Source of the DNA: Kondoa malvinella
Lineage: Eukaryota > Basidiomycota > Agaricostilbomycetes > Agaricostilbales > Kondoaceae
Assembly: GCA_039545315.1 (NCBI GenBank)
Contig: BCIM01000007.1
Location: 522,745 to 586,744 of the forward strand
Reading direction: 5' to 3'
DNA: 64,000 nt
Shown: positions 32,727 through 43,905 of the stretch, piece by piece
Layout of the letters: each line of letters opens with the position of its first letter
Numbering within the stretch: the first letter of the stretch is position 1
Program-made: the position numbers and the translations under genes
Notes under the pieces: generated by a model
The model's input: the letters and a program-made list of their open reading frames with translations, nothing else
The model's database searches: none
Told to the model about the DNA's origin: nothing

Positions 32727-34832
32727 ATGAGCGAGTGAGTGGATTCAAAGCAGCTGTCAGAGTCTATCTGATGGGTCTTTGTATTCATTCACAGCGATGT
32801 AAGCACCTGTTGTGGCACGATACACCCTTTCAAGGCTTATGCATGACGATTCCCGTGGTCAGGAGTTTATGTTGGATGCAGGGGACGACGAGGATTACAA
32901 TTTCGATTACGAGGACGACGACGATGAGAATGGAGGAGAAGCAGATGTCGAGAACGAGTATTACGTTGCCAAAGGTTCGACTTGGCCTTTGAAACGGTTC
33001 AGCTCTGGCTGACAGCTATGCAGGTCTGAAGGGCGATGACCCAGATGCTGCTATCAAAGCGTTTGAGGCCATCATCACAAAGGAAGACGGGCAGGGCGAA
33101 TGGTAGGATCAACTTGCGTGCATTGGAGTTGAGCTCATCGCGTTCAACTCTTGGAACCTACAGGGGCTTCAAGTCTCTCAAGCAGCTCACGAAGCTCACC
33201 TTTAGGCTGAAACGCTTCGAGCAATCTTTGGGCTACTACAGTCGGCTTCTACCTTACACCAAGAAAGCGGTAACACGAAAGTAGGTCGTGCAAGTGTGAT
33301 GCTGTATAACAGCTGACGTGCTTTGACGACTACAGTGTAGCAGAAAAGGCCATCAACGGTATCTTGGACTATGTATCTGCTTCAGCCGATCTCGACACTT
33401 CCCTCATGCAGCGCTTTTACGAAGAGACCTTACAGAGTCTGAAAGAGACAAAGAATGATGTGAGTAGATAGATGCTCTGTGTTTCTTTGATGGTCAAGGC
33501 ACTTCCGTTTCACAGCGCCTGAGCATGAAGACCAATCTCAAATTAGCGAAACTCTGGCTGGACCGAAAAGAGTATACTCGCTTGACAAAGGTTCGTCCAG
33601 AAGTATATGCATCAGTTTTGGGCTGATGCGGATGTTTCCGGGCGTACAGAACATCAAAGACCTTCATGCCGAAATCACTGCATCGGATGCAACAGCTACA
33701 AATTCAGCAGAAGTCGGTAGCGCAGACAACACCAAAGGTACCATCTTGCTCGAAATCTATGCGCTCGAAATTCAAATGTACGGCGAAATGAAAAACAACA
33801 AGAAACAGCGAGAAATCTACGACAAGACGCTCAATGTTAAATCTGCTTTGTCCCACCCAAAGATCAACGGCGTCATTAGAGAATGCGGTGGAAAGATGCA
33901 CATGAATGAAAAAGAGTGGGCGAAAGCGCAGATTGACTTTTTTGAGGCTTTCAAGAATTATGATGAAGTGGGAAGTGGGCAGAGGATTCAGGTTTTGAAG
34001 TATTTGGTGCTGGCACACATGCTTATGGGCAGCAAGATCAATCCTTTTGATTCCCAAGAGACCAAGCCGTTCGTTCGAAGAATTCTCTTGTGGTGCATTT
34101 CAGCTCAGCGCGCTTGCGACAAACAGGTACAAGAATGATCCTCAGATTTTGGCAATGACCAATCTAGTGGATGCGTATCAAGGCAACAATGTCCACGAAG
34201 CAGAAAAGATCATCAGAGGTGCGTTCTCGCGCTGTACTTCCGAGGTCGACGCTAATAGTATCGCTAGACAACCGATCAACCATCATGAACGATCCTTTCA
34301 TCCAGTCACACATTGCAGAAGTATTGCGCTCTTTACGGACTCAGTGGGTCATGGACATCATTCGGCCTTACACACGGATAGAAATCTCTTATTTGGCCAA
34401 GGTGTGTTGCCTCTATGTCCAAGCAGAGTACAGCTGATCTTTCGATGCAGCAATTGAGTATCCCCGACTCGGACGTAGAAGACATCCTAGTGTCTTTGAT
34501 CCTCGATGGGAAAGTGCAAGGCAAGATTGATCAAGTCACGCAGAAGCTCGAATTGGACAGACAGTCAGTCCTTTCCTTCTGAACTGACTTACGCTCAAGC
34601 TCTGTGTAGCCAACAACTGGATCTGAAACGCTACTCTGCTCTATCGAATTGGACCAACCAAATTTCGCGGCTGAACAACACGTTGGCGAACAAGGCGGCG
34701 AGCACAAATCCGGAAAGACAGGCTCAGACTGGGATGAGTGAGTCCCAGTCTCGTCTTGGGAGTTTGTGCTGATCCCATGCGATAGTGCCGACGCAGCAGC
34801 AGTGGGGAAGGAGTGATGATTGGAGCTACTGA
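32727..34832 (+). CDS. CSN2: COP9 signalosome subunit 2
   Basis: Strong match to CSN2, the PCI-domain subunit of the COP9 signalosome that removes Nedd8 from cullins. Landmarks: [92 protein letters not shown] and [15 protein letters not shown]. About eleven introns. The start at 32727 (ATGAGCGA) requires a 4-nt exon CGAT (32795-32798) between two introns with good GTGAGT/GTAAGC donors; this yields MSDDEFML, the family start. An alternative ATG at about 32845 ([12 protein letters not shown]) avoids the micro-exon. The last exon is ambiguous: reading on stops at 34772, while a GTGAGT-GATAG intron continues to [15 protein letters not shown], stop at 34832; the latter is preferred. Confidence 0.9.
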
Positions 34833-34917
34833 AACTTGAACAATGCATTTGCCGGCTCGAGTCGCGCTCACTACTTATCATGGAGGCTCATACATCAATG
34901 CATGGGCTACGTCTAGT

Positions 34918-36499
34918 CTACCCAAGTGGCCTGCGCGGTCCAGGCTGCCTGTAAAAGCCCATCTCGCCGTTCTCCTTCCTGTACTTCCCTGAGCCGCCGG
35001 TAAGATTGAGACCCTGTTGTGTCGTAAGCAGCTGGTCAGAACATCCGGGTGAGAGCTCACGCCTTCCACCGGTGCTCTCAACAAAGCAGGACCTGTCTCT
35101 CGGTGATTATAGAGTACCAGTCTGTCGTCATCTGAGGAGTCCTCGTCATCAGCCGCACTGTCCTCTTCAGATCCAGAAGAGTCGCCGCTCTCTTGGACAG
35201 GCCTCAGTATCTGTGGTCTCGTCAGCTGATTGCTGCACAAGCCTGCACGTAGCTTACCAGCTCTTTGTTATGGTTATAGGGGACGACATCACGGCTGTAG
35301 CCTTGTGGATAGCCTCGCTGACTATTGGTAACAGAAGCCGATACATTCGTCATGCTGGGAGCCTGACCAGCCAGATGGCTAAAGCCCTGTTGGACAGGCA
35401 TAGGATCGGCAGAAGGGTGAAAAGAAGCCACCGATCCCGGTTGCATTTGCGCCGGTATGTGAGGCCCGTTGGAGCTAAAATGCATTGCTCCCGTATAGAA
35501 ACTGCTTGCAGGAGGAGCATGTGTAGGTTGGCCCTGCTGTAACGCAAGCCTAGACATGGCATTCGGCAAGCGTGTCACAGCTGGACTTTGTGGTGACATA
35601 GGCGGCAAATTGTGCTGTCCTGGTAGTGTAGAGTGCCCAGCCTGCTGGCGCATGTTCGCTGTCGGGAAGAAACCAGGTGGAGCTTCAGGATGGTGCAGAC
35701 CATGACCGTAAAGTCCGGGTAGCGGCGCAGGTGTGACAGGAGCTGCAGGACCTCGAGCATTGCGGGGATCCGGATTGTATGGAGCAGTGGATCCGCCTGG
35801 CAGAGCAGGTTGTCTACGAGGAGGAGGCGGAGCAGCAAAGGATGAGGTGGGTCTGCTGGGAAGAGGTCCAGCACGCCGCGACTGGAAATTAGGTGGAGGT
35901 GCTCTGTTGCTTCTGACGCTACTGACTTGTGATATACTGTCGCCGGGGCGGACCTGTAGCATTCGCCTCAATCCAACATCCGCTCAATCGTGTTCGATCT
36001 CACGGTATTGGTATCGCTTTCATTGCCATCATTAGTGTCAGCGTAATATTCAGACTGTCCGTTCCGTTGATCGTAATAGATGGAAGGGTGACCACCAATG
36101 TGCGAGCCGGTGACAGAACTGCGCGAAGTCTGCGGGGAGCCATAGCCTGGATATCCCCTGTCGAATCGCGGATCGAAATTCGTCCGGGAGTCTGCGTCAG
36201 GATGCGGACCAGGATTCGTACGCGGAGCATAGGCATTGGGACCAGACGGGTAGTAGTCTTGATCCCTGTACTATCGACATCAGCTTGATTGTCATAAAGG
36301 GAGAAAAAACGTTACCGCGGTGGACCCGTTTGTCTAGCGTTTCTCTGAGGATCGAACATTAGTTCTTAGTGAGATACTAGGACAAGAAGCATACGACCGG
36401 ATGAGTCGACGATGGTGGAGCGCTTGGGCTCTGAATGCCAGAGGGCTTGAGCATAGGTCCTCTATATGAGGCAACAAAGGAGTAATGGAATTCTGACAT
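34918..36499 (-). CDS. Pro-rich disordered protein
   Basis: No recognised domain. Exon 1 starts MSEFHYSFVASYRGPMLKPS, and short introns at about 36398-36346 and 36319-36267 join to a region rich in Tyr/Asp/Arg/Gly (RFDRGYPGYGSPQTSRSS) and then a Pro/Gln/Ala-rich body (SRRAGPLPSRPTSSF, PPPPRRQPALPGG). The body ends with an acidic block (SGSEEDSAADDEDSSDDD) and a basic Gly-rich tail (GFYRQPGPRRPLG, stop at 34918) after an intron at about 35056-35011. Reading through that intron gives a longer tail that stops at 34878 and looks less protein-like. Composition suggests an RNA-binding or scaffolding protein; no function can be assigned. Confidence 0.65.
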
Positions 36500-37758
36500 A
36501 TTCAAACGAAAGGTTGAGCAGATTGAGAGAGATAAGGCAGAGGAGAGGTAGCAGAGAGGAGAAGAAGCATCTCATCGAGTTTGTACCACGACTGAGGCGA
36601 TGAAAGCGGTGCAAGGATATCTATTGGGGTTTCAGACATCACTTTCTGATGACTTGACTTCGACCACCGTGGGTAAGGCGTATATCGGCAAAGGCTGAAC
36701 AAATAATGCACCCAAAAGCTATAATCGAGTTTGATCCAAGCAAAGGCGAGAAGATGGCTTCCAAGGACAAGGAGGATTACAGCGAGCATAGATAGTGGAG
36801 ATCATAGCTATCGGCGGTCTGTGAGGAAGGCAGGCCAGAACGAATCCTGTACATTGTGTACATTGGCAGATCATTCAACTCTGAGAATAGGCTTTGCATT
36901 TTTGGTCAAAGTCGAGCGCTGATTGTGCAGAAGAGGCACAATGGAGCTCTGCATTTCAGACAGACTTTGACGAGTTTGCTCGGGGCGAAAGGTCAATCAA
37001 TATCGGCTTGGTCTTGCTGATAGATTCGAAGCGCCAAGGAATTTAGACAGTCTGTCATCCGGTCGTAAGGTGTTTAGTGGTGGGAGTGTGACTGTACGCT
37101 TGTCGAAACATTGAGCCGGTGCATGAAGTCGGACAGCGACATGTCAGTCGCAAGAAGGTCTTCACCGGGGCCAGCATGCGGTGCGGCTTGCTAAGCAGAA
37201 CGAAGATTGTGTTCGGTATTGACTGATCCGGTCACAAGTTCTGCCTTCTCCGCCAATGCGCGCGGCGACATGTTGAACCTCGAACCTTCTGAAGCTGCCA
37301 TTTCTTGCTAAGTTTCTTCTTTCCTGGCGCTCCTCTCGAAACGAAAGACTGCATGCATGAACCGCTTGACGTTACTACTGCAGACAAGCGATATTCGTTG
37401 GTGTATACGTTTTTCGGTTGGTAAACACTTGTCGAAGGCAATGGCTCATTGCTGCACCCCATGTCTGGTCATGTTCTCTTCTTGTCCTATTGATAGATCT
37501 CAGTCCCAAAGGAAGCTGCGCATCGATCATCGAGGTCTTTGGACAAGCACTGTTGTTGCTCGAAGGGAGTGTACTCAGGCTGAACAGAGCTGCGGTGTCC
37601 TCTGTTCTCCTACTCTCTTCACTCTCTGCCAGACAGGTCTAGTCACATTGATCACTTATTTATATATACAAACGACTGTTCCCGCTTCCTTCTGTAAAAC
37701 TTGTTGCGCTGCATTGCTTTTGCTTGCTTCGAGCAGATCACGCTAGACGCTCGCACGC
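36500..37758. other. gene-poor spacer
   Basis: About 1.26 kb upstream of one minus-strand gene and downstream of another. A minus-strand frame (36502-36789) with a hydrophobic start (MLAVILLVLGSHLLAFAW) is the only notable ORF and could be an upstream ORF of the Pro-rich gene. Small plus-strand frames (37357-37746) show no family. Confidence 0.4.
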
Positions 37759-39306
37759 TCACAATTTTTTGAGCTCTTCCAGGCTAAGCGGATACTTTGC
37801 GCTAGCACATTGATTGGCAACTTTGCAAAAGCCGACCAATTTCGACTTCTCCTCGCTGGATCCTTTGAACTGGTTGAGATGTTTCGCCCATTGATCAGGA
37901 TGGTATTTCATCATCATTTCTTTGAAAGCCCTCTTGCGATCAGGAGCATTCAGTCTGATAAAGTGGACAATGTGGAATTCGAGGCTCTTGACATCTTCCG
38001 CGTCGTGAGTATTGAGCCTTTCGTAAACCGACCGCTTCAGCAATGGCATAGGAATCTCGGACCCTAGAAACGTCGCGTGTTCGCCAAACTTCTTCTGCAA
38101 GTCGGTCCAAGCCTTATTGTATTGTGCCCAAGTCTGCTCCTTCTCCTGGGAGAAGTACTGTGCCTGCTGTGGTGCCGATACAGTTGCTGCATGAGCTTTC
38201 CTGGGATCATGCCGAAATTGCGAGGGCTGCGGGTTCGACTGTGACGTGGGGTGTGATGAGCGAATGGCACCCACACCAGAGCTGCACACCAGAGCTGAGC
38301 ACTCACTGGCCGAGTGCCCTCTGGAGACGTGACCTTGGTTCTATACTGCGAGCTCTGTATTTGTATTAGAGAAATCTCTCCGTATACCGCTCAAGCGGAT
38401 GCTCACTCTTTCATAAGCCGCGGCTTCTGGGGCTCTGCTTGATGCGAAAGGCTGTTCCATATTCGGTGGCTCATTGCTGCGAGTAGTGTTTCCTTCTCTA
38501 GGCCAACCTCGCGAAGAGAAGGAAGGGGTTTGAGCTGTCGGTGTAGCCTGAGATCGACGACGCCCCGCTGACGCTGGAGACTGAAGCTAGAAGGTCAGTC
38601 ATGCCCTGTATCTTGTGTGTACCACTTACCTCTGCAGTCTTGTAAGCTGGACGGGCAGCTGGTTCTGCATAGCCAGGAAAGTCGTTATTGCACTTAGTCT
38701 CAACGCCAAATGTGCGCCGATCATCCGGACGATGCTCAGTCAACTTGAAAGGGTAGACTTCCCTGTCTGATTCATATGCAGGTTGCATTCTCGGCTAAGA
38801 TCAGAAGCTCAGCTAGTCAATGCGATAGAGCAATCCGACGCACTCTTTGCTGTTGGACCCGAATCCGATCTGCGGCATCTCGCATCGCTTCCAGTTCAGC
38901 TTGCTTATCAGCAATCGCAGCTTCCAGCCGCCTATCTTGTTCCTTGATACGATCAGGCCTGCGAGAGGTAGGTCGATATGCTGATGTAGTAATACGCCTT
39001 GAAGCAGCAACGGCAGCTTCGATATAATCGTCTTGCCTTCGCTCTTCCGGCCGTCGAAGATTGGTAGGTGCACCGGAGAGATTCTGTCCCATGATCAGTC
39101 TGCGAGAGTCCGTTCATCGCCAAGACAGCCCTTACCCGAAGCGACAGCGGGACACCTCTGGAGTCACGCGGCTCTGGCCTTCGCTGATCAAGGGGCGGAC
39201 GGTGGTCATTGCGGCTCGACGGGGGAAGAACCGTTTCCTCATAGTACGGGTACCCATTCCTGTCTGTTCTGAGCTTGTAAGAGACTGGGGAATCATTGTA
39301 TGCCAT
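37759..39306 (-). CDS. protein with C-terminal J-like helical domain
   Basis: Six or seven exons, about 440 residues. The N-terminus (MAYNDSPVSYKLRTDRNG) and middle are Arg/Glu/Pro-rich, including a coiled-coil segment (EQDRRLEAAIADKQAELEAM). The C-terminus (FGSEIP-like LGSEIPMPLLKRSVYER, FHIVHFIRLNAPDRKRAF, MMMKYHPDQWAKHLN, VGFCKVANQC) resembles a fungal domain in which an HPDxW motif recalls the HPD of DnaJ proteins, without the remainder of the J domain. Introns: about 39135-39086, 38845-38797, 38631-38589, 38406-38355, 38306-38240. Start at 39306 is the first ATG. Function unknown; a chaperone-like role is speculation from the HPD. Confidence 0.6.
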
Positions 39307-39718
39307 GTAGCTAGATGATCAGTGAGATAGCCAGATGGGAAGAAGAGTAGTCGACGGGAAGAAGAAAGCGTCTGAGCTACTAGACCAGCCGGTAGGGCGA
39401 TGAAGCTGTGTAGGCAAGCGGTGCAAACCCGGTAATCCGCCAATATATATGTTCTCCAAATCAACATGCGAGTGATAGTGCTGGTTACTGAGGCAATTCA
39501 GTCTGAGAATGTGAGAAATAGACTTGAAGTTCTGTTTCATCGGAGAGCACTTATCGGAAGACAGCTTCTCAGTCGGGCTCACAGCGACGACGATGGCGAA
39601 GATGGCATGAGTAGGTAGCTGAGAAGGTTGGCACGTAGGAGAGAAAGACAGTAAGCCGAGAAACAGTAATGCTGGCTGGCGATGGTATGATCCGACGACT
39701 AGAGTTGATGGCATTTAG
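39307..39718. other. intergenic spacer
   Basis: A long minus-strand frame (39319-39714, MPSTLVVGSYHRQPALLFLG) crosses it but has no partner exon; it probably represents the leader of the J-like gene. No other feature is seen. Confidence 0.4.
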
Positions 39719-39997
39719 TCAAGCGGCAAGAGAGGCAGCAAGAAGCATAGCTGAGCCGAGAAGTAGACCCAGCTTCAAGCTCTCAGGGTCCGATCTGCCT
39801 GAGTTCGACGTGGCCATGCCAATTTGCCAGCAAAAGCAACTCTGAAGGACAGCGCTAGGCTTGACGATGTGTTGAATGTGTAGACTCGTAGCAGAGCGAC
39901 TCACAAAAATTTTGTGTATGCCTTTGGGATAGATCAAGGCAAACATGCAAAGAAGGTTAATGGAGCCAGGCTTTGCAGAAACGGGCATCCTCTTCAT
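39719..39997 (-). CDS. small tail-anchored membrane protein candidate
   Basis: Exon 1 (MKRMPVSAKPGSINLLC, FALIYPKGIHKIF) joins across a GTGAGT intron to a second exon of about 45 residues ending in a hydrophobic segment (LKLGLLLGSAMLLAASLAA) and the stop. About 75 residues if spliced, or 92 if the intron is retained. The C-terminal 19 residues could be a tail anchor in ER or mitochondrial outer membrane. No family recognised, so this might be a chance open frame. Confidence 0.4.
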   Translation of the reverse strand: MKRMPVSAKPGSINLLCMFALIYPKGIHKIFVSRSATSLHIQHIVKPSAVLQSCFCWQIGMATSNSGRSDPESLKLGLLLGSAMLLAASLAA

Positions 39998-40396
39998 TCG
40001 TCTTCTTGCGCGCTATTGAATCGCGTCCAAATACCTCTCTTGCACACGTAGATATGTCGGCAGGATGCATACGCCATGTTTTTATCAGATTCTCCTAGCT
40101 CCGAGGAAGGCGCTGGCGAATCCACTTCTAGATCTCTATTGCTTCTGCTCTGCCACTCTGCCTAGCTCGTTTCTGTCTTCGTGCGCTCTGAATCGATGCC
40201 TATTCTGCTGTCTTGGTTGGGTGGAAGGGACTTGGAAGACATGCAAATATGGAGCACCTGTCGAACGCAATGCTCAATCTTTTGCTCTAATATCTCTTAA
40301 AGTCCTATGTTATTTACATCTCGCTTTTGATCGAGCGTTGCTGGCTTCTCGGTCCCAATAAATTACTTTCATTCCCGCATTCATGCTGCCAGAACC
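39998..40396. other. intergenic spacer
   Basis: No coding signal seen. One plus-strand frame (40065-40361) has composition expected by chance. Confidence 0.4.
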
Positions 40397-40811
40397 CTAT
40401 TGCTTCTTTTCACTGTCCGTATGCTCAGCCTCTTGAATGCCATCAATCCCATCACACTCTCGGCTCTGATCTGGCTGCTCTGATCCTGAACCGGCCTCCT
40501 TTGCAGCAGCCCGCATCTGGTATCTCAGCGCTTCGTTCTCATCCTGCAATTGATCCATGACGTCCATCAGTTGCAACGCATGAGCTTCCGGTAACGCCTC
40601 GTACGCTGGAGCTAGCTCTTCTCTCGCCGTTGCTAATTGTTCAGAAGCGCCTTGTAAGGTATCCTCTGGATGTACTCCCGATAAGGGGCAAAAAGGTTCA
40701 TGATGAGCTGGCCTAAAGCTTACGCGTCGGTGAATGATTCTCTGGTAGCCCGTCTGTCTGGGCTTGTGTGTTTGCATCGTCGGATGCTGATGCTTGACCC
40801 GTGTCTGGCAT
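40397..40811 (-). CDS. small coiled-coil protein
   Basis: Two exons. Exon 1 encodes a Gln/Asp-rich N-terminus (MPDTGQASASDDANTQ), exon 2 the coiled coil ASEQLATAREELAPAYEAL, LQLMDVMDQLQDENEALRYQ and an acidic tail ending KKQ at 40397. The intron (about 40718-40774) uses a GTAAGC donor. About 117 residues, no known domain; the heptad pattern indicates dimerisation. Confidence 0.55.
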
Positions 40812-41066
40812 CCTAATAGCGGATTCTGGTGGTGCCGTATATAGCAGACCGCGGCTTCTATGCAAAAGATGCAAGTTCCGCACCGCTACAGCGTAATCTC
40901 GTAAAGCCTAGGCCTTCGATTGCCACGTGCCAGACCACGAAAGTCGGGCCAATTAGCGAACGGCGTCATCTAAGGTCAGAAGCAGTACCCATTTCGACTA
41001 CTGATGAGTCGGACATGATCTCTCAGGTGTAGGTAGGTATTAACGCTATTTGATACATTTGCAAGC

Positions 41067-42398
41067 TCAATATCCCTTGCCAATCTCTTCACCGACCAGG
41101 GTCTGACCATTACTGACACCGCTCTCTCTACTATCCATCCTCCTCATCCTAGCTCTAATCAAAGCCTCTGCTTTCTTAGTCTTGACCTCCTCTTCCTCTT
41201 CCAACAATTCCCAACTTCTTTTCCTCGCATGACTTCGAATCGTGCCCATGGACAATTTTCGACGGAAGTTGCTCACTCGACCAGATTGGAAGGAAGATAG
41301 ACTGGATAAAGATGCACGACGAGCTACTGTTCCTGTTGAAGGGTTGAAAGAAGCGAGGGAGGAATTGTAATCTGTCGTATGTGTTTGGCCTGTTGAGGTC
41401 GACCAAATGGATGCAGCGGATGGTTGGCGATTCAGTCCGTTGGTTCGATGTGATCGTGCACGTGTTGGAGCAGGGATCTGTAGCGTTGCGGCCGCGGGGC
41501 TGAAAGTATTATAACTCGAGACAGGTGGAGGTAGAGCAGTGTAGCGATCTTCTTCTACTGGAGGAGGTCGCATAGTAGTCCACCAAGAGGGTTCTACTAA
41601 CAATCAGCACTAGATCATCCTGATAAAAAGCAAGCACTCACCCTCATGAACAGAAGCAGGTACGCTCAACCTTCTATCAAACCTCTCCTTGACCGCCGGG
41701 CTCATGGTTCCCTTCTCATCCAACAACACAGGCGGATAATCAGCCTCCCAATCATGCTTTTCCTCATCTTTCCAATCTTTAAACGTATCAGCCAGAGCTC
41801 TGTCCCTTCTCAATCTATTGCTTCGTCTTCTCACGCAGAATGAAATGACTGCAACGAGTAGGATGAGAACAGCGACGCCGACCAAGACAGTGATGGTGAT
41901 GTAGATTGGTGATCTGCCTATTTTCTGGAAAAAAGCGATGAATGACGATGGATCAGAGTCTTCGGTCGGTAAGGCGATCTTGTTTGAGATTCCGCTTGAG
42001 AAGACTGATTGTGTTGAGGAGGCTGATGAGAATGATGGAATAGAGCTTGTCGAGACGGCTATTGAGGTAGTTGCTACAACTGCACTGGTAGTGATTGAAC
42101 TCGATGAAGTAGCACTTGATGCAATCGAGCTTGATGAAGGTGTTTCAGTCGAGAGAGCCTGAGTCGATACAGTTTGAGAAGGAGCAGGTAGACGACTCGA
42201 GCTTGCGACGGGTACACTTGTTTGCGAAGGGACAGCTTCAGCAGTTGTTTGTTCTTGAGGTTGTAACCAGACAACATTCGACGTTGGGACCGCATCAGCT
42301 ACCTCCAGGGTAGCAGTCGCCGGCTGAGCTTGTGCAATGTATTCAGAGTAAGCCGCATCACCAGGAGCGGGTGTCCAGTACTCGAATTGACCAGACAT
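41067..42398 (-). CDS. mucin-like single-pass membrane protein
   Basis: About 425 residues in two exons (intron about 41638-41595). The N-terminal 165 residues have no signal peptide but a long Ser/Thr-rich stretch (SSSIASSATSSSSITTSAVV), suited to O-mannosylation. One transmembrane helix follows (ITITVLVGVAVLILLVAVIS) with a CVRRR stop-transfer motif, then a cytoplasmic tail with DWEADYPPVLLD, Ser-rich repeats and a Glu/Lys helix (ELLEEEEEVKTKKAEALI). The topology resembles fungal cell-wall-stress sensors of the Wsc/Mid2 type (Ser/Thr stalk, one helix, cytoplasmic tail), but no WSC domain is seen. Stop at 41067 (EEIGKGY). Confidence 0.65.
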
Positions 42399-42410
42399 TG
42401 GTTAATAGTT

Positions 42411-42490
42411 TGAGAGAGAGAGGGATTCACAGAATCGACCTGAGAGGGGGTATAGGCACAGTCACAGACTTGTCTAGAGAGAGAGAGAGG
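42411..42490. repeat. GA/CT-rich microsatellite tracts
   Basis: Two (GA)6-7 runs, at about 42412-42423 and 42475-42489, in the 5' leader of the minus-strand membrane-protein gene, so its transcript carries a CU-rich leader. Confidence 0.6.
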
Positions 42491-42704
42491 AACGAAAAGA
42501 AAGCCACATCATGAAAAACATTAGAGATGGCTGGACAATTCGGCTCGGAAGGCTGGGAAAGCATAATGACGCTCCTCGTTCTCGCGCGCTGTCTCGTATA
42601 GCTGTGCGTATCTCCTGGACGGATCGAGAGACTGACAGCAAAGTGGCCGCCCTCAGCCAAAGCAGATTTCGCGTCCAAATCTTCTCTCTCAACCCAAAAC
42701 ATTC

Positions 42705-43213
42705 ATGTCAGCCGCAACAGACAAAGTTGAGCCTACAGACACAGCCGTGGAGGAGATCAATGCCCCCGTCCCAGCAGACCTCAAAGCTGAAGTAGCTGGT
42801 ACGTTCTCGCGTTTCGCCTGTATAAAGACGCGTTTGCTAATAATTCATGCAGAAGTCGAAGAAGAAGTAAGTCACGCGTTTTATTGCGCGTCTGGCTGTC
42901 GCTGAGTAGTGTACAGGACTCGGAAGGCGAAGAAGAAGAGGAAGGGCCAGGTTTGGCAGCTTTGGTCGGCGATGTACGTACTACCTTCTTTGCATCTGTC
43001 TCTGAAGCAGACGGCTGACGCTTGTTCTGTTATCAGGACTTGGCCGAGGAAGATGAAGAGGATGTTGATTTTGATGCAAACAAGACTGAGGAAGTGGACG
43101 AAAACGATGTCACGCTTGATGATGATGAAGAAATCGATGACCTCAAGCGCGACTTGCAAGAGGGCGAGGCTGAAGTCTCTGGTCCGAGAACCAAACGTGC
43201 ACGGGTTGAATAG
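42705..43213 (+). CDS. small acidic protein
   Basis: Four exons encode about 110 residues: MSAATDKVEPTDTAVEE, EVEEE, DSEGEEEEEGPGLAALVGD and DLAEEDEEDVDFDANKTEE, ending with GPRTKRARVE. The highly acidic middle with a short basic C-terminus is what one sees in small histone chaperones or nuclear acidic proteins, but no conserved chaperone motif could be matched. Introns are 50-55 nt with GTACGT, GTAAGT and GTACGT donors. Start is the first ATG (42705). Confidence 0.6.
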
Positions 43214-43905
43214 GTTGCTTTTGTATTGCTTGGATCAAATATGCATCCTCTTGGTGACTTTAAAGACTGAAATGTTTGTCTTGACCAGTATGTCAGACCG
43301 CATCTCTTTCCTCCTTCTTCGCATTTCCTATCCTTTTCTTCAATGGCTCAGATGGGACACATCTGAACTGTTTGCTGATAGCTGTTCACTCGGAGCATTT
43401 CTCCTTCCTCCTTTCACTTCTCGTCCCTTCGCTTCTCTCTTGCCTTTGCTTCCCTCTGTACTTGGATCCGAGTGTCTGGATGCTTTCAACAGCATTCTCA
43501 TCGAGCTTATTTCTGATATGGCAAGTCGTCACAAACTCTCCGACACCAACTATGTCCCGCTACTGATAAAGAAGCCTTGCTTCAACGATGCTTACTGCTG
43601 AGCCCTAAGTCTCATACAGGTTTAAAGCGATATCTAATTGGCACTAACTGGGGCAAAATTGATGCATACAGGTTGTTCAGATATTGCGTGAAGTCGCTCG
43701 TCTGTCACGATCCTCTTCGGACCGTTCAAAGTTGTCAGTGGTACGGCCCTTGTGGAATATAAGCGAAGACAACCGGGAACACATTTCAAACATTGGTATG
43801 ATTTGCATTTCGTCAGAATATATACATTCGCTCTTGACACACAGCTACAACAGACATGCAGCGATACAAAGAGACTTTGCACGGCATTCCCGCTCCTGCC
43901 TTAGC
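43214..43905. other. convergent intergenic spacer
   Basis: Between the ends of a plus-strand and a minus-strand gene. Open frames 42909-43601 and 43372-43762 on the plus strand show no family. No feature is seen. Confidence 0.45.

Noticed and set aside
36502..36789. hydrophobic 95-codon minus-strand frame upstream of the Pro-rich gene
   Set aside because: No signal or family beyond one hydrophobic stretch; position suggests leader or upstream ORF, so not called as a gene.
42411..42490. GA tracts as a possible regulatory or recombination feature
   Set aside because: Short dinucleotide runs in a 5' leader are common; kept only as a repeat annotation.
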